Shown: piece after piece, positions 1 through 11,398 of the stretch
Numbering within the stretch: position 1 is the stretch's first letter
Layout: each line of letters starts with the position of its first letter
From: Aricia agestis
Lineage: Eukaryota; Arthropoda; Insecta; Lepidoptera; Lycaenidae
Direction: 5' to 3'
DNA: 64,000 nt
Assembly (NCBI RefSeq): GCF_905147365.1
Contig: NC_056417.1
Span: 7,896,501-7,960,500 of the forward strand
The notes under the pieces: generated by a model
What the model was told of the DNA's origin: nothing
The model's database searches: none
Seen by the model: only the letters and a program-made list of their open reading frames with translations
Made by a program: the position numbers and the translations under genes

Positions 1-35
1 CGGAACCTGAGGTTTTCAGGTATTTTGTGACGTTA

Positions 36-94
36 CCATAAAGTTAATATACCTACCTTACCTTAGCTTTCCGCTAGGTATATTAACTTTATGG
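36..94. repeat. 19-bp perfect inverted repeat with extra direct copy
   Basis: The arm at 36-54 (CCATAAAGTTAATATACCT) is the exact reverse complement of 76-94, with a 21-base loop. The first 16 bases recur directly at 123-138. No coding potential is seen; it is probably a MITE end or remnant. Confidence 0.75.
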
Positions 95-274
95 CCGATA
101 CAGAATCGTAATTCGGTAACGGCCATAAAGTTAATATAATCATCATGTTTCTATTGTTTCTATTAGGTTTGCATTGCGTTTAAGACTGGCCATAGACGGA
201 TCGCCAGTTGCAGTCGGGATATATTTATAAATGCGATATGAGTTTAGTATGAAAACTGCAGATCGCCGTGCGGC

Positions 275-314
275 GACCGCATTCTGCAGTCTGCTTAGAC
301 TGCAAAATGCGGTC
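275..314. repeat. 17-bp hairpin, MITE-like
   Basis: Arms 275-291 and 298-314 pair with one mismatch across a 6-base loop. The flanks (GACGGATCGCC and CAGATCGCC type sequence) suggest a small GC-rich foldback element. Function unknown. Confidence 0.6.
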
Positions 315-1121
315 CGTCTACGGCTAGCCTAAATTGCGACAGATTAGCGTCCCGTAATGCTAGAATAAACAACTAGCGACTTCGCGAATGTAGCGAAGCG
401 AACGCGCGATAGTATCGCTACAAAACGATAGTAGGCTTACGGCCCTATGATTGGCATAGTATGGCATAGTATAGCATAACATATTATTATTATTTTTTAT
501 TATACGATCGTACATTATTGATAATTTATGAAATAATATAATGATTCTCAACTTTTATATTATATTTTTTAACATTGTGTCCAGTCAAATATACGGTTCA
601 GAAAAAAGTACCAATTTTTATCTTTGACTCAATGAAGTTCTTATAATATGTACTTATTAGTTTTTAGAAAATGTTTTATTATGATTGTATTAAGATTTAG
701 TTTAAATCTATTATTGCTATTATGATAATAGGTACCAAATAAAACACAAAATTAATTTCATTGGTTTGTTATAGGTATGTGTTGCATAGTTTTGAATAAA
801 CAGTTTCATTCAAATTCTATTGTATTTTGTTCTTCCTGTGGACTGTTCTCAAAGAATTTTGCTATGAAATACCTGAAATGATAGTATTTTCTGTGTTAGG
901 TAAAACGTTACGCATATTTTGTTACAGCAGTACCTATAGACAGAAAGTAATTGGCATACTGAATAATAAAAGTATCTTCGAATGAAGATGAAGATGGAAT
1001 ACAATATATAATCAAGACCTATTTTTTACCAATAAGATTCTAGAAGACAAAAATTACTGTCTTAGAAAATCTAGAAAAGTAGTTAGACTATATTGAAGTC
1101 TCTGGCGTGATCGTTAAAGGG
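315..1121. other. AT-rich stretch without a recognisable gene
   Basis: Only short chance reading frames are present. Nothing I recognise. Confidence 0.5.
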
Positions 1122-1456
1122 TTTTTTTTTTTTTATGAAATAAGGGGGCAAACGAGCAAACGGGTCACCTGATGGAAAGCAACTTCCGTCGCCCATGGAC
1201 ACTCGCAGCAACAGAAGAGCTGCAGGTGCGTTGCCGGCCTTTGAAGAGGGAATAGGGTAATAGGGGAGGGTAGGGATGGGAAGGGAAGGGAATAGGGGAG
1301 GGTAGGAAAGGGAATAGGGTAGGGGATTGGGCCTCCGGTAAACTCACTCACTCGGCGAAACACAGCGCAAGCGCTGTTTCACGCCGGTTTTCTGTGAGAA
1401 CGTGGTATTTCTCCGGTCGAGCCGGCCCATTCGTGCCGAAGCATGACTCTCCCACG
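1122..1456 (-). mobile_element. Poly-A SINE-like element, copy 1
   Basis: The element opens on the plus strand with a T run and ends near CTCTCCCACG; on the minus strand it ends in TTTCATAAAAAA, a retroposon-like tail. The body has a GC-rich head (GGCCGGCTCGACC), a CCCTACCC/CCCTATTCCC array in the middle and a conserved 3' block (GGTGACCCGTTTGCTCG). Near-identical copies lie at 33150-33481 and 48571-48911, and partial ones at 49979-50195 and 63841-63887. It is a dispersed lepidopteran SINE; I do not assign a family name. The 60-76 aa reading frames over it are by-products of the C/T-rich array. Confidence 0.8.
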
Positions 1457-1831
1457 TATAGGGTATTCTGTACAAATCCTTTTTAATACTAACGTATAAA
1501 AACCGTATTCTCGCGCTCAAATACCATATTTTGTGCCTTGTCCTACCGATAGTACGAATCGAAGATGTATCATAATATCAAATTCCAATTTTATAAATCA
1601 ATTTCAAAGTTAGCCTAAGCTTACTTACGCTGGCACTTCTGCGTCTGTAGTTAAACTATCACGTTATCTGTTTCGTTTAGTATAATATATATGAAAGAGA
1701 GCACGAAACGATTAACCCAAACAAAATTGCCGCAAATGTTTTGATGTTCCCGTGTCCACGGCTCTGCTTAGCTCCAATGGAAACGCAACATTACACTACT
1801 TTATTTTCCGCTATGAAATGCCTACCTAAGT

Positions 1832-2012
1832 GTCTAAACACACTAGGCTGAATTACGCCGGCGTAGTTTCCGCCGCAAATCTCAAAATGCATACAAAATA
1901 CGGACGGAACGCGACGTAATGGTGTGTCACCCCTCGCGTTCGGCCCGTATTTTGTATGCATTTGAAACGCGGCGGAATTTACGCCGGCGTAATTTAGCCT
2001 AGTGTTTTTAGA
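1832..2012. mobile_element. MITE with ~40-bp terminal inverted repeats
   Basis: The left end (GTCTAAACACACTAGGCT and on through ACGCCGGCGTA) matches the reverse complement of the right end up to GCGGCGG. The hexamer CCTAAG lies just outside both ends and may be the target duplication. No transposase is present. Confidence 0.75.
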
Positions 2013-2046
2013 CCCTAAGGTACACGTTTGAGGATTGGAGACTCTA

Positions 2047-2520
2047 CTACTGACCACACTACAATCTCGACAGCGATGAGACCATATGAGACAGTACCCG
2101 TCGGCTGTCGCCGGCATCCGTCATCACTTCTAGTGCCGTCACCAACGCTGACACCGGTAGCAACCACGTGGAGTCGCTCTTAAAACCGCACTAAGCGACA
2201 CTACGCTGCAGCAAAACGACGCGACGCGACACTTCACGTTTCATAGCACTGACGTTTTGTGTCGCGTTGCTCTATAGTTTGTATTTTATACAAAGAATAT
2301 TTGTTTTCTCCCACCTTTAGCGGGCGTATACTAACCACACAACAATCTCGACAGCGATCAGACAGCACGCGCCGGCCGCGTGTGCCGCCGCAGCCGGCCC
2401 CGCGCCTCGCACCGCCGCCGCCAGCAGCCCGTCGCTGGCGTCCGTCACCACTTCTAATGCTGTCACCAGCAGTGCTGGGACAGCTAGCCACCTCAAGCCG
2501 CGGTTCCACCACGCTTCCTG
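2047..2520. repeat. Imperfect direct duplication of a GC-rich segment
   Basis: About 2047-2190 and 2331-2510 share ACAATCTCGACAGCGAT and a block around CCGTCATCACTTCTA / CCGTCACCACTTCTA followed by a shared GTCACCA. The second copy has an extra GC-rich insert (~2365-2430) that in one frame gives an Ala/Ser-rich run. It may be a decayed duplicate of an exon or a repeat; the 123-aa open frame across it resembles nothing I know, so it is not called as a gene. Confidence 0.45.
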
Positions 2521-3251
2521 TAAAGATGAGACTACTGTGGATGGTGACTAGGCGTAAGGGTGCGTATAAAAACATTTTCAAATCCAATCCAGCCTTTTAT
2601 GCGTGTCATCGCCCGCACGCAGATCTGTGACCGTAGAGGCATACTGATGCCTCTACAGACAATAACTACCAATATTATCTATAAATAACTGGGTTTTGTA
2701 TTTTGACCCTATTTATAAGTATTATAAGTACCTACCTACCTAATAAGAACTTCTGGATCACCCTAAGCAAGGCCCTATTTTATAATAAGTACCACCTATA
2801 TATTATATTATTTACCACTCTGCCTTAAATTAACAAAAGTATACGTTTCTTACTTTGGCCATGACAGCGAGGAGCAGCAGCAGCGACGTCATAGCAGTCA
2901 CCATAACACTCAACTTACTGTAGCCCATCACTAGCCGAATTGTCGGTTTGGTTAGTCTGAAAAGAGATATCAGCTGTTGTTTTTTGTGTTGCAATCGAAT
3001 AACTATTTACTTAGGTAAGAATAAGAATAAGAATGGATTTATTTTTAGCATCACACAATACATCATAATATAATTAGTATACAGTTCGACTATAATATTA
3101 TTATAAAATTAACTACTACAATGCTGTGTGACACCAAAAATTGGCCCCACTTCACCAATCATAATTATTAATTAAACGGTCACATAAAATGGCATAGTTT
3201 GGGTAATTCCTACTTTAGAAACGGGCAAAATAATAAATTATGACAGTATTA

Positions 3252-3634
3252 GAGCCCCCACAGACTGCAGACTTTCTATCGGCTGATAGTTTGGTGATTG
3301 GTCGGGTTGGCCGTTGAGCTGTAAGCACGCACACTACGCCAACTAAACTGGCCGATTGTTCTCGCTCGATTCAATTAATATTTCATAGCGATAGCGCAGT
3401 CTGCAATAGATTATTGAATGGAAAATTTTACACGATTCTGATTTCTGCTGTGTCAACCAAACAATCGGCGGCTTGTGCGCGCGTGGAAGAACGTCGTACT
3501 GATCGGCCGACAGTTTGCCGATGGTTCAACCGACTCGGTATCGTTGTAGTACGCGCGCTTCCATACAGCTTCATACTGATCAAGAGCCAAACCAAACTAT
3601 CGGCCGATAGAAATTCTGCAGTCTGCGGGGGCTC
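3252..3634. mobile_element. MITE with ~44-bp TIRs and TA target duplication
   Basis: The left end GAGCCCCCACAGACTGCAGA and the right end (reverse complement GAGCCCCCGCAGACTGCAGA) match over about 44 bases with a few mismatches. TA flanks both sides (3250-3251 and 3635-3636), as expected for Tc1/mariner-type elements. The two overlapping ~90-100 aa frames inside are non-coding shadows. Confidence 0.8.
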
Positions 3635-3893
3635 TAAGGGGGCGTTCAGACGTGCGCATTTTAGGCTCGCGTGTTTTTTCAAACGCTACAGGAGAAATCG
3701 CGCAGAGCAAGGTTAGGATGCACCTCTAGGTGTCGACCTGTCGACGGTAGGCGAGGGCCGAGTCGTAAAAAATCCAATGCATAAGACGCCTTATTTTATA
3801 GACAAGCAATATTTTAAAACATAAATTGCTTTTCGGTCTTAGATATTCTTTTAGTAAAATGTGAAGTGTGTGTGCTTTAAGCTTAATGGTGAG

Positions 3894-3986
3894 ACCGCAC
3901 TACGCGGCAGCGACGAGACGCGACACTTCACATTTCATAGAACAGAATTTTTGTGTCGCTAAGGCGTCACTGCGGCGTAGTGCGGC
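3894..3986. mobile_element. Small GC-ended MITE-like hairpin
   Basis: The ends ACCGCACTACGC and GCGTAGTGCGGC are inverted. Related GC-rich blocks sit near 2190-2270 and 4970-5010. Confidence 0.5.
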
Positions 3987-4228
3987 TTGCTTCAGCCTTC
4001 ATGCGATTTCATACTAAAGGTGACTTTCCGATCTTTGCTGCGAGCGACCGCGACCGACAAAAATTGAAATAAAATGCCACTTTTTGGCAGTCTATAAGTT
4101 TCACTTCACTAAACTCTTTCAGCTTTTACGCCACAAGCTCTGCCACAAGTGTCGTCAGCATGGGTCGCCAGTCGCCACACACATGTCAGTAGAAAATTAT
4201 ACCTATAGTGTATGTCATAAAGTGGCAT

Positions 4229-4425
4229 TTATTTGATTACTAGATGACGCCGGCAACTCCATTGCGCCAAAAATCGTTTACCGCGCGAGTACCGTACATT
4301 TTCCCGGAATAAAAAGTATCCTATGTCCTTTCCCGGGGCTCTAAGTACATCAAACTTCAGCAAAATTGGTTCAGCGGTTTGGGCGTGAAGTGGTAACAGA
4401 CAGACAGACAGATCAGCCTTCATCA
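4229..4425 (-). mobile_element. (GTCT)n-carrying miniature element
   Basis: On the minus strand this runs CTGTCTGTCTGTCTGTTACC, then the typical 'cgcccaaaccgctgaaccaattttgc' type segment, then a 'TGACGCCGGCAACTCC' segment and CTAG. Lepidopteran MITEs with hitchhiking (GTCY)n microsatellites are known. Other copies are at ~26262-26470, 26567-27230, 28060-28265, 37985-38140 and 52140-52365. Confidence 0.65.
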
Positions 4426-5318
4426 GGATCTTCAATTTTTTTTAGGCGGGGCAAAAACTGAAAAATGCCGCCCCGCCTACCTACTTATGTTTATTTTCAC
4501 CTTTATCATCCATATAATTTCAGCTATCAATATGTAGGATATATATTTAACAGGGTAGGGTTTAAAAGCGAGCCGGAGCCGGGCGCGTATTTTGAACTAT
4601 GCCTACGCCACAGTATAGCAATATGACATATATACTGTGCCTACGCGCTTCGCGGATAATAAATTGTTCGTGCAGCACGTCTCACTCCGCGCTCAGGGTA
4701 TCGGTCAAGTTGATATTATGGCCATGAAATTGCTGTACTTGTGCTATTATTTATTCCGTGGTCAAAGTTAAATAAATGATGAGTTGTCCATTGGTCCGTG
4801 AAGTGTGAATTTGGCCGCCCCCTGAATTTGCCGCCCGGGGCATAGGCCCCGGCTTGCCCCCCCTTAGATCCGGGGCTGAGACAGATAGATAGACAGACAC
4901 AATTTGTCGGTCGCGGCTAGCTGCGTAAAACGGAAAGTCACTTTATGAATATATTATATTTTTATTCGTGACGTCTCGCGTCGCGTCGCTGCCGCGTAGT
5001 ATTGCTTTACTGTGGTTTCCTTACCGTCTCGCAAAAGTAACGTTGTTGAGACCCTGAGCGACCTCATCGCTGATCTCCATCTCCACCGGCTGCGAGACGA
5101 AGGCGCAGGCTGACAGAGATATACCCAGGAGGGCCACCAGCAACGCGCGCAGCCTCACCCTTATATCGCCATTCTGGATTTGTGGGGACTTGCGCTGGAA
5201 TTTTTAAAGTTATGCGACTCAAGCTGTACTCGCTAAAATATCTAGCAGATACAGCTTGTGTTACGCAGATGATGTATGTAAAACGCCGTAGGATAAACGT
5301 GTAGGAGGCACAACACTA

Positions 5319-5459
5319 CAGGGTGTAACAAAACTAAGTGATAATACTTTTCGAGCAAAAAATATTTTGGTCTTTCAGCGCTGCTACATTCACAGTGAAC
5401 TCTCTCCAAGGAACACATACACACTCTAAAGTATTATCACTAAGTTTTGTTACACCTTG
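5319..5459. mobile_element. MITE of the GTTGTAACAAAA family, short copy
   Basis: The ends CAGGGTGTAACAAAACTAAG and its inverse (ending GTTACACCTTG) are flanked by TA (5317-5318, 5460-5461). Longer copies are at 12407-12716 and 29219-29462; all three share the core CACAGTGAACTCTCT. Confidence 0.75.
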
Positions 5460-5669
5460 TATAAACTCTGCCTATCTAGCACGCATTAACTTTAAAGGTA
5501 CCATTCGGATCTGCGAGGCAAGCGTACGGCGTCACGCGTAAGCGACCGGTCGCTTGCTGCGGAGCAGCAAATAGCTTAACGATGTCCGCGACCGCGTAGC
5601 CGCGACCGACAAAAATTTAATTAAAATGATTATTGACATGATTATAGCTATCATTTTTGTCTAAGATCG

Positions 5670-6479
5670 CTTACAGACGAACGGCACGTGTCGGCGGCAC
5701 GCGTCGGCGGCAGTGGACGGCAGACGACGGCACGTGTCGGTGGCACGTGTCGGCGGCAGTCGACGGCAGCCGTCAACAGTTTATAACGCTTGCAGTTGTG
5801 ACGTAGCGCGTAAAGGTAAAGATACACAGGTCGGTATCGTACGCAACGGACGTCTTGCATCAAACGGATATTTTTTTACAGTACGTCCACTGTATCGGCA
5901 GCGTACGGATTACCGACTAGACAGTATGTTTATCTTCAAATTAGTCCAAATAAAGTTTCAACGTCAAAATTTCTGCTTACGACTATTCCACCCACACCCC
6001 CCTTTTGAGCATTCATTTACTAGGCTATTCGATAATCCGTACGCTGCCGATTCAGCGGAAGTACTGTGAAAAAATTATCCGTTTGATGCGAGACGTCCGT
6101 TGCGTATGATACCGACCTGTGGCCGCTTATCTTTAGGCGGTACGTCACAACTGGGGGTCTACTACCACCTCTACTAAGCGACATCGTTTGACAGATAAGC
6201 AATAATTACTTTAACGTCAAGCTAGCGATCTTAAAAAAGTTGATATTTCACAGCGGATTTACCAATGTTTTGCATTTTTAACTGTTTTTTAGTAAATTAT
6301 ATTTAAAAAGTGAGTACGGTAATGTTATTGTAATCTTACAACAAAGTTTTCTGGAAACATGATCGTTTTAGGAAAGGTCGTGGTAGCGTCATAAGCTGTC
6401 AACGGCTGCCGTCGGCAGCCGTCGACTGCCGTCGACTGCCGCCGACACGTGCTACCGACACGTGCCGTTCGTCTGTAAG
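5670..6479. mobile_element. Large GC-rich fold-back element with CACGTG-bearing arms
   Basis: The outer arms start CTTACAGACGAACGGCACG at 5670 and end with the inverse at 6479. The arms are built of repeated GGCACGTGTCGGCGGC-type units. A second, inner inverted repeat pairs ~5831-5915 with ~6028-6117 (TCCGTACGCTGCCGAT type). No transposase frame is present; the 118-aa and 70-aa frames are by-products of the repeats. Confidence 0.75.
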
Positions 6480-6757
6480 AAGCCTAAGTCACTAAGTAGT
6501 ATTATAATAACCACGTGGCCAGCGTCGCTTGCCGCCACCTTGCCGCAGAGACCCGTGGCCTGCAAGTGCGCCGCGTAAATAAGTACATATGAACAAAATG
6601 CAACATTATTAACTACGTAACTAGGTAGCATTTTAAACTATGTTGCGATCTACAATTTTATGATATTGTGCGCAGACAGAAGCTTTGACCATTTTTCCAC
6701 CATAACTACGAGTGTAAACAAAACAATAATTGTGAATTATTTTACAATACGAGTATT

Positions 6758-6870
6758 GTGGCAGGGAAGGAAGAAATTATCCAAAAACTGTTGGCAGATG
6801 AAGAGGATGACGAAATTATTTTGTATTTTTTATCATTTCCGGAAAAGAAATCTAGAAACAATAATAGTAT
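6758..6870 (+). other. Short acidic ORF fragment cut by an LTR insertion
   Basis: A frame starting at 6758 reads MAGKEEIIQKLLADEEDD and runs as host-like sequence for ~37 codons until the LTR begins at 6871. The acidic start resembles N-termini seen in transposase or small acidic proteins, but I cannot assign a family. The rest of the 67-codon frame is LTR sequence. Confidence 0.25.
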
Positions 6871-7404
6871 TGTTACGGTACGGCATCAGGTGCGCAAGTA
6901 CATACTCGAACCTTCTAGAAAGGTCCAATGTTTGTTTACGTGTTTACCGTTTATTTGTTAGCGTGTTTACGTGTTTTAATTTAGACCTTATGACTGAGTC
7001 CATAAGGTCTAAATTAACTGCACTTATCGCAAGGACGGCAGTTTTATTGTGGTACATGCCCGAGCCTCCTAGAAATTTCCCACGGTTGTTTACTTGTTTA
7101 CGTGAATCGGGAAATTTCTGAAATTCGTCTCGCCATATAAAAAGAGCCGCAGGCAGGTCCAGCAAGTCAGTTCAATCTGAGCGATCTTCAAGGCGACATC
7201 AAGTGATCAATAGTGAGTGAACCAGTGAAACCTGCGACTTGGCTACGACCTAGGACAGTGATAGTGCTTAGTGATTGGACCTAGTGATTAGTGTTTGGAC
7301 TTAGTGCTAAGTGTTGTAACCTAGTGTTTAGTGCAGTGTTAATAAAGTCTTCAAGAGAGTCACCAGGTCTTTCTCTCCAAATCCTCGAACCCTAGCACGT
7401 AACA
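6871..7404 (+). mobile_element. Solo LTR of an LTR retrotransposon
   Basis: The 534-bp unit begins TGTTACGG and ends CGTAACA, i.e. TG...CA with inverted heptamers. It is flanked by a 4-bp direct repeat GTAT (6867-6870 and 7405-7408). It contains a TATA box (CATATAAAAAG near 7134) and an AATAAAG signal (~7340) in plus orientation. No internal gag/pol region is adjacent, so it is a solo LTR left by recombination. A 15-bp perfect hairpin (6978-6992 with 7001-7015) lies inside it. Confidence 0.85.
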
Positions 7405-7408
7405 GTAT

Positions 7409-8000
7409 GCTATGTCATATCCCGGGACTCAAAGAATCTCCTTATCCTGATCCTGTCCGTCTGTCTGTCTGTAGCTAGCTATAACCGCTCTAGCTAGACT
7501 TCTAAAATTTCACACACAAATTGTGCATTTCTGTTGCGCAGTGCGCTACAGCAACAACAAACGTCGGCCGATTTTATTGCCATTTGCGTAGGGAACCCCG
7601 AGTAAGGAAGCAAATTAACACAATATACACATATAAAATATTAGCTGTTGCCCGTGACTCTGTCCGCCGTGGACTTGAGTTTCGCATGGTGTTTCCCGTT
7701 TCCGTGGCAATACCGGGAATCGGGAAAATGAAGCCTACATTACTGCAAATTTTCCTCAGAATCCATCTAATAAACACAATTCCCAAAGCTTTGTATAACC
7801 TTTGACCTGTCCCCCGTTACCCCCCTTCCAACCCCCTTTTCCAGTTAAAAAGTAGATTATGTCCTTTCTCAGGCTCTAGACTGTGTACAAAATTTCATTA
7901 CAATCGGCTCAGTTGTTTTGGCGTGAAAGCGTGACAGACAGACAGACAGACAGACAGATACTTACGCATTTTTTAATATTAGTATGGAAGTATAGATTAC
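7409..8000. repeat. Decayed interspersed repeats with (GTCT)n tracts
   Basis: Partial copies of the (GTCT)n element family: GTCCGTCTGTCTGTCTG at ~7447 and GACAGACAGACAGACAG at ~7932. Between them is an AGCTGTTGCCCGTGACTCTG segment, related to the AACTGTTGCCCGCGACTTCG repeats at 27827 and 28810. No gene is seen. Confidence 0.55.
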
Positions 8001-8149
8001 TATGAGAGAAGTAGCTGTTATAATAATAATATTATACTTAGTTCATACCTACATACTTTGATACCTTCATGGCTTATATTATACGAAAATTTTTATTTTC
8101 GGTTTCGATATGATTAATAACCTATCGGCGTGTTTCTAGATAGAATATC

Positions 8150-8460
8150 TACCACAGCTGCTGTCGCGGTACTGCTATCGACGCGACAGGGTCGCGCTCA
8201 TTGAAATTTGCCGCGCCACGCCCACCGGTCTCGTGTCGCGCGTCGCGGTAATCGGAATGTCATCCATATAAACACATACAAAGCAGTGGCTTGGCGACAG
8301 TCTCGGGTCGCGGGTCGGGGACATCGGTATGCTATTTTACGCGGCGACCGGTCTCTCTGTCTCGCGACACGGGTCGCCGTGATTGTTTAGTCCTCCATAC
8401 AACTTCATAGTGAGCAGTGGCTGTTTGGGTCGCGGGTCGCGGCGACCCGCTGCATGCTGC
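8150..8460. repeat. GC-rich foldback-like repeat
   Basis: A CG-dense block with repeated GGGTCGCGGGTCG and CGCGACACGGGTCG units in both orientations around ACATATAAACAC-type AT sequence. It is probably a MITE. The 60-aa frame inside is not a gene. Confidence 0.4.
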
Positions 8461-9572
8461 CTTGATCCGAATCATACCTTTATACTTAGCTAAGCGACAT
8501 CAGACTGGGATTGTAGATTTGTCCAATAAAAATATTCAGATTCCAGACCGATGATGGAGTCTTGGAACTGTGTCTTGGAAGTTTTCATTAGTAGAAAGAA
8601 TCGGCCCATCCATTTAGATGCTACGATGCCACAGGCAGGCACACGAGTTGCACCTTGTAGGTTTAACATTACTTACACGATGCAACTCATGCACCTCTGT
8701 CACAGTATGGCAATATGTTATATGACATAGGGACTAGGGATATTGCTATACTGTGTGTTTCCTTCCGGAGTTAAAAGTGTAACAAGAACTTATACTTTAT
8801 ACATAGGTACGTAAAGTTTATGGGTACGTAGTAAGTTGCACTCGCTAAAATAAGATATAATTACTTACCTACTGATGCTAAAATAGTTGCATAGTAACTT
8901 ACGGTAGGTTTAATATCCTTTAGGTTTGAATGTAATCGATCAATAAGTGCGTTGCTCTTAGTTTCCATAGTTCTTGCTTTTATGTGGGTCTTTCCTGGTT
9001 TAATTGTTTATGAGGATGTGATTCCTGTATTGTATGTATTTGCTATTGATTCTGCCATTTTGTATTTGTTTATTTGACACAATGTTTAGTTTTCTGTTTT
9101 CAGAACGCAAAATAGGCTGCAAAAACAGCGAAAGGCTGGTTTGAAGTTCGCTGACAAAAATAAAAGGAGGATCTTTTAATTTAATCGAATATCCGTCAAA
9201 AAAGTGATGGGTATAAAAGTCAAAATTTTGAAGTTACTTTTTGCTTTTCGTGTTAAAATATTTTACTCAAAAGCGGTAAAGGTAAGATTATGTACTTTAA
9301 TATATCTAACATTGAATAAAATATGATAAGCCAACTAGATTTTTAAGTCGCTTAAGTCCAAGAAAAAACATAGCGAACGGCCGTATGCCCTCAAGTATGG
9401 CTATACCACACTTGATTCGAGACTAGATCTAGCTGCTAAAATGTCTTTATGCCATTTTGAATATTCGTTACTGACCCAGACTTTATATTAAACTTAGAAA
9501 CTATTTAATTACAAAGTCGTCAAATTATAGCAATCTACAAAATTTTAAGACCCATTACATTTTTTTTTTTTC
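8461..9572. other. Upstream region of the first paralog; no gene seen
   Basis: AT-rich sequence containing an imperfect palindrome near 8698-8755 (CAGTATGGCAATATG / CTATACTGTG type, related to ~4609-4640). A non-coding first exon of the downstream gene could lie here, since its start codon sits just behind a splice acceptor at 9571-9574; I cannot place it. Confidence 0.4.
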
Positions 9573-9584
9573 AGAACGACCCAA

Positions 9585-11398
9585 ATGCCTTTACGACGCT
9601 CTGAAGAGTACCCCCTAATAAACGCAGATAGTGGGGGTGACAAACCACTTGATAAGCCAGCAGTCATCCCAGTGGAATGGAATGTTAGTTGCACACCAAC
9701 ACGCCCCTCTTGGATCTCAAGATGGCCTCGTAAGTTTGGCTTAAAATATTTCTAGACCATAAATTCTGATATGCTCAGTTGGCACATTTTCCCCCAATAT
9801 CCATGCATATTTTTGTCAGAAGTTGGTCTAGCGATCAACCTTTTGCGTTAGCCATGAGAATTTAGGAAATAGAGGGAAGTGAAGTTTGTTCTAGTTTATA
9901 ACGGTTTGAAGATGATTCTTTCTAGGATTATATTCTAACTTTTTAGAGCACACTGGGTGCTCTCACAATATTATTTAAAACGCATTTTTTCAACTATTAG
10001 TCACATGGAGATATCCAAGGTAATGTTTTGTATCAATTTGTTACAGAATTCGTATCGGCTTGCTGGATGTCGATCGTGCTTCTGACGATAATGTTCGTCA
10101 TTTTCTACGCGTTTGGGAGCATTTATAGACTGCAGTCTGTAATCCACAAATACGAATCCAAGCCTACCGGAGAAGTGTACTACCATTACGTACTTCCAAG
10201 AGATAATTCCGTACAATTCAAAACATTCACAAACTACTTAAGTTTTATGGCAACAGAATATCCTCTGCTGAATTTTAACGTTCGTGTACTTATAGACAAC
10301 GCTCCACAGAGCCCTATTTATAAGATCCCAAAGAAGTCGCTCTTCTCCGAAACATTTTTCCCCGAATATACCGGTTCAGTCAGATATGTTTTTATCAAAA
10401 ACAACGATCGAGATATTCAAGAACTTCAAAGAAAACATCCGAATGTTAAAGTTTCCGTATTGTGTCTGAGCAAGTACACAGCAAAGACTCCATTCCAATA
10501 TAATAGGTGGAGGTCTATACCTAGCATATATTTGCCGTTCTATGTCAGCGCTTATGAAGTTTGGAAGAATGGTGGAATCGGTCTTAACCTATTGACGGAG
10601 AACCAGCGTTTTCATTTGATGAGACGGATCGATTTTAAGCTGGATACTCTTTTAAAGCAGCACAGCAAAAGCGTCGATCTTACCAAGTACACCCAGGCTC
10701 TTGAGAAAATCGATGTCATTGATGAAAGAGAGTTTTTCGCATTATTCTTTGATGCTTTCAACGAAATCCCCAGAATGATGATTCAAACGATAAATTTTGG
10801 AATAGCATCTGACAACGGAAATTTACGTCCCGTACAGATGACTTCAGTTAAAGTAAAACGTAGTATCTCTAGTAATGAGATTCTTGAAAATACTCCTAAT
10901 GATACAAAAACGAACATTTCTTATATCAAAACGCATGATACTATAAACAAGGAAAATGAATCTAATGATACAACCCAAATAAATAATACAACTGACGTCA
11001 ATAATAATACCGTCATTATACAAAACAATTCTGGAATTGTTAAGGAACACGCCTATCCCAATAATGAAATATTGTTAAGGAACACTCCTATCCAATATAA
11101 TTTCCACAAATACGAGATTTCGCGTCTTTTGGATAATATTCCGGCATTTGTAGATATTGAAAATACACCCGATTTGTACAACAAAAAAAATTATCAAAAT
11201 AATTATTTAACTTTGAGCTCAGATGGAACCGTCGTGGCGGCTTATTCCCGAAACCATCAATTTCTGAGTAAAATGCTCTTTAAGCCCAGACCTCACCTTA
11301 GTCCTCGGTATGTAATATCTAATACTTTGCATCAGAGCTGCTTTAGATCTAACCGTGCCGATTATTGTGATTCCATCAAGATTTTGAATAATTTATAA
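9585..11398 (+). CDS. Type II membrane protein, degenerate A4GALT-like glycosyltransferase (paralog 1)
   Basis: Join 9585-9729 and 10047-11398: 1497 bases, 498 aa. Exon 1 starts at ATG in a good context (CCAAATG) 10 bases after a T-rich acceptor; donor C|GTAAGT at 9730; acceptor TTGTTACAG ends at 10046, restoring phase as a CAA codon. The 48-residue tail has EEYPLI at residues 7-12, an acidic dileucine signal. One transmembrane helix at ~53-75 has no cleavable signal before it, so the bulk is probably lumenal. At 210-231 the spacing W..IP...L.F.....VWKNGGIGLNLL matches the W...HLSD.LR...LWKYGGIYLDLD block of alpha-1,4-galactosyltransferase-like enzymes, but the DxD is NLL, so catalysis is doubtful. 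An Asn/Thr-rich stretch at ~330-385 is likely flexible and glycosylated. Fold assignment is inference by motif; gene structure is strongly supported by the paralog at 13794-15595. Confidence 0.85.

Noticed and set aside
2259..2630. 123-aa Pro/Arg/Ser-rich ORF
   Set aside because: Spans the GC-rich insert of a duplicated repeat; composition explains the open frame.
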